From the NCBI RefSeq assembly GCF_023856365.1, contig NC_064537.1, positions 6,431,829 to 6,495,828 of the forward strand: a stretch of DNA of 64,000 nt, in the 5' to 3' direction. Shown piece by piece: positions 58,207-64,000 of the stretch. Numbering within the stretch: the first letter of the stretch is position 1; every line of letters begins with the position of its first letter. The position numbers were made by a program, and so were the translations under genes. The notes below the pieces were generated by a model, which did not search any database, was not told the DNA's origin, and worked only from the letters and a program-made list of their open reading frames with translations. The DNA comes from Brienomyrus brachyistius. Taxonomy: Eukaryota; Chordata; Actinopteri; Osteoglossiformes; Mormyridae.

Positions 58207-58770
58207 TATAAGGGTCAGACTGTGATATACTGTGTGGACAGTGAGGGGCTCTACCTGCTGTGTGTGTGTGTGTGAGTCTATAAGGGTCAGACTGTGATAT
58301 ACTGTGTGGACAGTGAGGGGCTCTACCTGCTGTGTGTGTGTGTGTGAGTCTATAAGGGTCAGACTGTGATATACTGTGTGGACAGTGAGGGGCTCTACCT
58401 GCTGTGTGTGTGTGTGTGAGTCTATAAGGGTCAGACTGTGATATACTGTGTGGACAGTGAGGGGCTCTACCTGCTGTGTGTGTGTGTGAGAGTCTATAAG
58501 GGTCAGACTGTGATATACTGTGTGGACAGTGAGGGGCTCTACCTGCTGTGTGTGTGTGTGTGTGTCTATAAGGGTCAGACTGTGATATACTGTGTGGACA
58601 GTGAGGGGCTCTACCTGCTGTGTGTGTGTGTGTGAGTCTATAAGGGTCACACTGTGATATACTGTGTGGACAGTGAGGGGCTCTACCTGCTGTGTGTGTG
58701 TGTGTGAGTCTATAAGGGTCAGACTGTGATATACTGTGTGGACAGTGAGGGGCTCTACCTGCTGTGTGAC
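57195..58770 (+). repeat. GT-rich VNTR in the membrane intron
   Basis: About 20 units of roughly 60-110 bp, each with a (GT)n run and the phrase AAGGGTCAGACTGTGATATA, followed by GTGGACAGTGAGGGGCTCTA and CCTGCT. Right-hand units (58190-58770) are a regular 71-72 bp; left-hand units are irregular with longer (GT)n. The last unit runs to within about 20 bp of the TM1 acceptor. Long ORFs on both strands here are artefacts of the repeat. Confidence 0.97.
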
Positions 58771-58788
58771 TCTGCTGTTTCTCCTCAG

Positions 58789-58958
58789 TCTCCCCCCCAG
58801 AACAGGAATCACCCCCAGATCCTGCACTCATCATCCTCAGCTGTAATGAGGGAAATGAGGAAGCAGATGAGTTCAGCAGCCTGTGGTCCACAGCCTTCTC
58901 CTTCATCATCCTCTTCCTCTTCAGCCTGGTCTACAGTGCTTTTCTCAGCCTCATCAAG
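58789..58958 (+). CDS. IGH membrane exon TM1
   Basis: 170 nt, phase 1 start and phase 0 end, between acceptor TTTCTCCTCAG and donor GTAAAT. It encodes a proline/acidic connector (SPPEQESPPDP, a Cys in ILSCNEGNEEADEFSS) and the transmembrane helix LWSTAFSFIILFLFSLVYSA, then FLSLIK. This matches the Ig/BCR membrane segment with an acidic extracellular linker and polar Ser/Thr/Tyr residues for CD79 contact. Spliced to the CH4 donor, the junction codon is Val. Confidence 0.95.
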
Positions 58959-59337
58959 GTAAATCCACATTCAATTTGTTTCAGATGACAAAACGTTTTA
59001 ATGCAGAATTTGATCCAATTACCTGAAAAGTTAAAAATACATCTGAGACACTGTGCTAGATATGAATACAATATACAGTCCGTATTACCTCATGAGTCTG
59101 AGCATTTACCTTAGAAAAGCCACTTTACCAGTCAGACCTGCAGAGATGATGGAGTCTCAGGAAGCACAGAGCACAGGACAGGCCCCCACAGCCTGCTGTT
59201 CACAGCAGTAAATGAAAACTGACAGAATTACATTGTTTTATTCAGAATTATGAGCTGGTCAATTATCAAAAAAAGTCATCAAAAATATTCTTACTCTAAT
59301 TATTATTCTTTTTGAAACTTACTGTTGTATTTTTCAG
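58959..59337 (+). other. TM1-TM2 intron
   Basis: 379 bp, standard GT/AG ends; nothing else seen. Confidence 0.85.
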
Positions 59338-59349
59338 GCAAAGCAGTGA
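59338..59349 (+). CDS. IGH membrane exon TM2 (cytoplasmic tail)
   Basis: After acceptor TATTTTTCAG the frame continues AKQ and stops (TGA 59347-59349), giving a very short cytoplasmic tail (KAKQ), as is usual for IgM- and IgT-type receptors, which signal through CD79. The 3'UTR follows. Confidence 0.85.
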   Translation, partial: AKQ

Positions 59350-59763
59350 TTTTAACTTCAGGGACAAGAAAGAAAAAAGGCGAGAAAAAAATATCAGTTA
59401 TTATTCTGAGACTTTTCCTTTATCTGGATGCTTACGTATCGTTAATAATGTTTGTTAGATGTCTTCAGAATGTGTATATTCTCTATGTAGATTAATTATA
59501 GGTTATTCAGTTTGTTTCTGTCTATTTTTATTTAAAGCTGATGCATTAAATTCTCACCCATGGGTTGTTAAAATACTTTTTTTTTTCAATTAATTCAATT
59601 TATTTTACTGTTAAATTTAAAGTGTTTTGTCTTTGGCTAAATTAAATCAATGCAACAAAATACATATGAAGTCAGGATGAATGTCTAAATTTTAAGAAGA
59701 GCAGGTAGCAGCTGAAACGTAAGCAGCTAAAGTGTTTACTCACATTTACGTTACGTAACATTG

Positions 59764-60048
59764 TGTCATGCCCGGCTCGTCCGCTCCTCCTGTGTGCCAC
59801 GCCCCCTGATTACCCACGTGTTTTCTCCCGATTGTACCCAGCTGTATCCAGTTCATTTGCTCAGTCCTGTGTATTTCAGTCCGTGTCTTACCTGAGTCCT
59901 TCGTCCGTCATTGATGTTAGTTGGCGTTACATGTCCCATGCTCCCTGTCTTTATTAAATCCCTGATTTACCCCGACTTCCGCCAGTCCGCCTGCTTCCTG
60001 CCCGTTCGCCTCGCACGATCGCCGCTTTGTCCGCCAGCGATCGTGACA
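59764..60048 (+). mobile_element. solo LTR, 285 bp, in the membrane 3'UTR region
   Basis: TGTCATGCCC...CGATCGTGACA with the 5-bp duplication CATTG at 59759-59763 and 60049-60053. Same family as 29282-29570 and the LTRs of 46153-48501. It lies about 415 bp after the TM2 stop and before the first canonical AATAAA. Confidence 0.95.
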
Positions 60049-60202
60049 CATTGCACCATAATATTTCCTTTGAATTGCTTTTCTTCTACTGCATTAGTTA
60101 GTCTCAATGCTAATTTTTCTTGAAATGTCTGAAATTCTAATTATTGTCTTCTTTTAGGTACAATATTTCTGTATTTCATGTCTCTATACAAATTTATCTA
60201 CA

Positions 60203-60208
60203 AATAAA
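60203..60208 (+). terminator. candidate membrane-form poly(A) signal
   Basis: AATAAA in sense orientation about 850 bp after the TM2 stop, beyond the solo LTR. The LTR itself contains TTTATTAAATCC, an ATTAAA-type alternative. Confidence 0.35.
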
Positions 60209-60420
60209 TCATTGTTGGTACAAACTGTGACCCCATTTCCTCCAGCTTCTTCCACACTGACTTATTAATCCCCAGACTCTTTATTTTTCCCATATTTGCA
60301 CCTCGTGTCTCTTCAAAAATAAAATACATGAACCTGATTATAATCTTCTGATTCAGGAAGCTGGTTAGAATGAACCAGCTCGATTATGAGCATTAAAAAA
60401 TAATCGTGACATAAACTCTA

Positions 60421-61540
60421 ATTCTGGGCAGTTAGCGCTTGGCTAAGCAGAGTCACCGGTTTGCATAAATCACAGGGGAGCTGCGGTTATGGTGTCTGTA
60501 CTAAAACAGCCAAATACCGGCTACGGCTTCCTCCCCCCCTGCACCTGCATCTCTGAAACTGTGCGGCAAAGTGCAGTTTAACAGACTTCCTGGAAAGACC
60601 ATCAGAGACTGACAATAAAAGCATGTTTATATCAGATACACACTAAAGAATTATATACAGATATTTGCTCGAGGCTGAAGTACAGCTGGAATCAGGTAAA
60701 CATGCCTCTGTCAGTATATATGTTACATTTGTAAAAATACATTCTGGTTGCTCAAAAGAACAATAATGGACCTTTTACCATTTTCATTAAAAATAGAATT
60801 TTTTTACTCATTAAGTGTTTTGTCTCCTGGATTAAATTTCAGCCTGTGTAATGAAAGGGTTTGGGTTAGGGTTAGGGTGTAATGAAAGTACTCATACATT
60901 ATCCTATGGCTCATCAAAGCAAATTTACTGAAAGGTATTCTGCATTTAAAATAAAAATTGTACTTAGTTTAGCGAAATACATTTTTGTGTTTAATGCAGT
61001 CATTTCTCACTAGAAAGGTCACTGGAGCATTTCTTCCTAGTAAATCACAGGTGCATTGTGGGTGCTGATTCTGTACTGAAATAGAATAACACAGGGTGCA
61101 GCTTCCTCTGCCCTCCCCACACCTGCGTCTCTGAAACTATCTACCAACCAGCATGCAGTGTGACAGACTTCCTGGAAAGACGCAGCAATGTGCCCTGTGC
61201 AGCACAGCCATGTCCATAATGCAGCGTAACTCTTCCCAGATATTAAATTATTGGGACGTATAGAAGGGCATCTAGATGGGTAGTAAAATTTCTGGTCATG
61301 ATTTGCATATTATTACTAAAATGTTCACATCCCTCTGTTATTTGTGACTTAGTTGACATTTTTAAACAAGTTTAGTACTGAAGACTTTAGCAGTTAGTTT
61401 GTCAGCTTCCTGATTTGCACTAAACCCTCCTATCAGCAATGGGAGGCTCTATATTTGCATGTGACTTTCAGTGTTATTTGCCTGTGGGGGCACAGAAAGC
61501 CCCGCTGGGATCATTACTGACAGGTGTGCTTTCTTTCTGA
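60421..61540 (+). promoter_or_regulatory. candidate 3' IGH enhancer region (octamers and E-boxes, internal duplication)
   Basis: Contains octamer-like GTTTGCAT (60459-60466), a perfect octamer ATTTGCAT (61453-61460), E-boxes CACCTG (60542-60547, 61110-61115) and CAGGTG (61048-61053, about 61525). Two segments, about 60467-60603 and 61044-61186, are diverged duplicates sharing TCTCTGAAACT and AGACTTCCTGGAAAGAC. Combinations of octamer and E-box sites characterise Ig heavy-chain enhancers of fish. Enhancer activity is inference. Confidence 0.4.
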
Positions 61541-61585
61541 GTGGAGGGGTGGCTAAAATATTCAGTGGTCATACTGGGTAAGCTG

Positions 61586-61857
61586 GTGGTGCAGTGGCTA
61601 GCACTGTTGCCTCACACCTCTGGGACCCGGGTTCGAGTCTCCGCCTGGGTCACATGTGTGCGGAGTTTGCATGTTCTCCCCATGTCGTCGTGGGGTTTCC
61701 TCCGGATTCCTCCCACAGTCCAAAAACATGCTGAGGCTATTTGGAGTTGCTAAATTGCCCATGAGTGTGCCCTGCGATGGGCTGGCACCCCATCCTGTGC
61801 TTCTGGCATAGGCTCCGGGCCCCTGCGACCCAGTAGGATAAGCGGGTGGGAAAATGG
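61586..61857 (+). mobile_element. SINE with 15-bp TSD
   Basis: GGTGGTGCAGTGGCTAGCAC to GGTGGGAAAATGG. Duplications 61571-61585 and 61858-61872 (ATACTGGGTAAGCTG, with one mismatch). Contains an internal deletion relative to 19054. Confidence 0.95.
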
Positions 61858-62129
61858 ATACTGGGTTAGCTGTTCATTGCGGGTGGGGAAGAAAAACTAA
61901 AGAAATGATACAAAAAGTGTACATTGTATTTTTTATTAAATGTTTTTCAATAGTATAAACAACAGAGTGTGTCAATAAACCCTCAGCCAGCCACCCAGAC
62001 ACATGGGAGAGAAAAAACATTAAATGCAAATCACATGTGCAGTTAGTGAAGATTGGCCACCAGGCCGCGTATATATATGCATGAAACCTCAAACACAATG
62101 GACACTGTTTCAGTTTCATTGTCCAACCC

Positions 62130-62131
<2 letters not shown>

Positions 62132-62174
<43 letters not shown>

Positions 62175-62197
62175 TGTGTCTGTGTGTGTGTCTGTGT
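62132..62197 (+). repeat. (GT)n microsatellite
   Basis: About 65 bp of TG/GT with a few TGTC interruptions. Confidence 0.95.
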
Positions 62198-62579
62198 GAG
62201 GGGAGGGTATCTAGGTAGAACTTAGTGAATTCAATTCACCTGCGTGAATTGGATTGGATAGAAAAATTCTCAAAAATGAATAGGGTTCAAAGGGTTAACA
62301 CGGTACTGTGATTGGGTGTGAAACAGCCTGCTTCTAAGTTCAAATGTAACCAATAAGATGTGTCTTATTTGAAAAAATGTTACATTTGTTCAGAAACATT
62401 TATATTACAATTTTAAGAAGAAACATCCATGGTTCAAATTATACTGTGACAACATTTTTTGCCCATACTGCCTAACCTCAAGATGATGTCTATGCACATT
62501 TTATAGTGTGCTATAGTGTGCTATAATGTGCTATAGTGTGCTGTTTTATATAGACTCAAACATTAATCTGTTTCTGATC

Positions 62580-62965
62580 TTGACTTGGTCTTGACCTGGT
62601 CTTGTCTTGGTCTCACCCTGCCTTGGTCTTGTCTCGGTCTCGCCCTGTCTTGGTCTTGTCTTGGTGTCACTCTGCCTTGGTGTTGGTCTTGTCTCGGTCT
62701 CGCCCTGTCTTGGTCTTGTCTTGGTGTCACTCTGCCTTGGTGTTGGTCTTGTCTCTGTCACTTCCTGCCTTGATCTTGGTCTTGTCTTGGTCTCACCCTG
62801 TTTTGGTCTTGTCTTGGTCTCACCCTGTTTTGGTCTTGTCTTGGTCTCACCCTGTTTTGGTCTTGTCTCTGTCTCACCCCCTCTTGGTCTTGGTCTTGTC
62901 TCGGTCTCACCCCCTCTTGGTCTTGGTCTTGTCTCGGTCTCGATACACTCTGATCTTGGCAATGA
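62580..62965 (+). repeat. TTGGTCTTG minisatellite
   Basis: About 15 copies of a 24-30 bp unit built from TTGGTCTTGTCTTGGTCTCA and CCCTG. Strongly strand-biased (T/C/G on +). ORFs of repeated RPRQGETKT type on the minus strand are artefacts. Confidence 0.93.
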
Positions 62966-63921
62966 CTTGGTCTTGGTTTAGGTAGTCTTGATTACATCAT
63001 TACTTTTAGGCTATGGGAGCCAGTTACCTCAAAATTGGAGCAAATAATACTACTACCTGAGCCTCACAGGATACAACAACATTTATTCGTTTTAAATCGT
63101 TTCTGTATTTTATTTGAATTATTTATTTTTGCTTAGCAAAATTACGTTGGTTTTTTTCAATAGCTTCTATCCTGTTTAAACCAGTGATCCAAAACCAGGT
63201 GCACATTATAGTATTACCAGAGACTTATATGACACCGCAACTTTTTTTAGTTTAGCCCTTTTTTTAACCCTGAATTTTTTTGTTGCTTTGTTGTTTTTTT
63301 CAGTAGCTTCTATGCTATGGGAGCCAGTGATCCCAAATCAGATGGGAATTAAAACAGCAAACTCAAACACTCAAAAATAAAAGTTAAAGCTCACTAAGAT
63401 GTGGATTGTCAGCCGGACATGAACACAGGACAAACAGGAAAGATTACAGCATGCGGGGGGCACTGAAGGCAACATGACTATGAAGAAAATAGGAAAATCA
63501 AATACAAGTGAATTTGTGTTTTTTTTAATGTTGTCTTTTTTTCGTATTTTAGAATCTAAGACGTGTACCTGTACAATGTATGGATCTGCAAGTGTTCAAT
63601 TCTTTAATATTTGAAAACCAGTTCAACCGATTCACTAATAAGAACCGGTTAAAAACAGCGATTCATTCACGAATTGGACATCACTATAATACAGGTCGTT
63701 GTCAACTTACGATCACGATCAATTCCAACTGACTGGTCCTTTATTTTATATGCAAAAATGATCATAAAATCAAGTGCTGAATCTGGTAATTTAAATGGAT
63801 CGGAACTTAATTGTATAACAATTTTATTAATACATTTTTATTAACATTCAATTTGTTACATATATAAAATTGAAATTGAATGTCAGTAACTGCTCTAGTT
63901 TGGTTGGGCTGTAATCATGTA
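62966..63921. other. right-hand spacer, nothing recognised
   Basis: AT-rich DNA with short T-runs. No gene, Ig exon or clear element found. Confidence 0.4.
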
Positions 63922-64000
63922 TATCCATCCATTTTCCAAACTGCTTATCCTACTGGGTTGCGGGGGGTCCGGAGCCTATCCCGGAAGCAACGGGCATGAG
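63922..64000 (-). mobile_element. SINE cut by the window end (inverted)
   Basis: CCATCCATTTTCCAAACTGC through GGGTCCGGAGCCTATCCCGG is the reverse-complement 3' end of the main SINE; the remainder lies outside the window. Confidence 0.9.

Noticed and set aside
57195..58770. VNTR as a CRISPR array or a class-switch region
   Set aside because: Units are contiguous with (GT)n and no unique spacers, in a vertebrate genome; fish lack switch regions and there is no second C gene here to switch to.
57239..58909. Long minus-strand ORFs rich in THTHTH
   Set aside because: Translations of (CA)n and repeat units; no biological coding signal.
62546..62985. Arg/Glu/Thr-rich repeat ORFs
   Set aside because: Several frames on both strands are open because the minisatellite lacks stops; no unique flanking coding sequence.

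Overview
The window is vertebrate nuclear DNA from a ray-finned fish, very probably a teleost. It is AT-rich, intron-bearing and crowded with tRNA-derived SINEs ending in GGATG repeats, truncated LINEs, LTR elements and minisatellites. The species cannot be named from the sequence alone. The informative part (about 20.9-61.5 kb) is an immunoglobulin heavy-chain (IGH) locus in a single orientation on the + strand.

Layout. 0-20 kb: no recognised conserved gene. It holds three minisatellite blocks, one of which (14.07-15.56 kb) carries a 496-codon minus-strand ORF for a heptad-repeat coiled-coil protein; a 2.8-kb inverted-repeat element with a second DNA element nested in one arm; a Tc1-like non-autonomous element; and SINEs. 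20.9-45.4 kb: eight IGHV segments (labelled V1-V8 here, local names) plus two V relics. Six V segments are intact (V2, V4, V5, V6, V7, V8) and two are clear pseudogenes (V1, templated frameshift; V3, nonsense codon). They fall into two families. Family I (V1, V4, V7, V8) has RQPxGK framework 2 and 23-bp RSS spacers with ACAAAAACT nonamers. Family II (V2, V3, V5, V6) has RQAPGKGLE framework 2 and about 22-bp spacers with ACAAATACT nonamers. Family I and II segments alternate in duplicated cassettes, and one cassette carries a local inversion. 44-49 kb: a decayed Ty3/gypsy pol fragment beside V8, then a young non-autonomous LTR retrotransposon. 50.2-50.6 kb: one D segment (12-bp spacers both sides) and one J segment (23-bp spacer), obeying the 12/23 rule. 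53.05-55.30 kb: four constant exons CH1-CH4 with a cysteine-rich secretory tail. 58.79-59.35 kb: TM1 and TM2 exons.

Function as a unit. V-D-J recombination would join one of six usable V to the single D and J. The J splice donor (phase 1) joins CH1, and every constant exon is phase 1 at both ends. Reading through the end of CH4 gives secreted chain ending GNSLECPCEC. Use of an in-phase donor inside the last CH4 codons joins TM1 and gives a membrane receptor that keeps CH4. A single D, a single J, one four-domain C gene with CH4-to-TM1 splicing and no C-delta in the following 4.6 kb favour an IgT/IgZ-type (tau/zeta) unit over teleost IgM, but the isotype needs alignment. A candidate extra 84-nt in-phase hydrophobic exon and a 1.6-kb GT-rich VNTR lie between CH4 and TM1. 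Octamer and E-box motifs cluster 3' of TM2.

After about 61.6 kb the window returns to repeats with no recognised gene.
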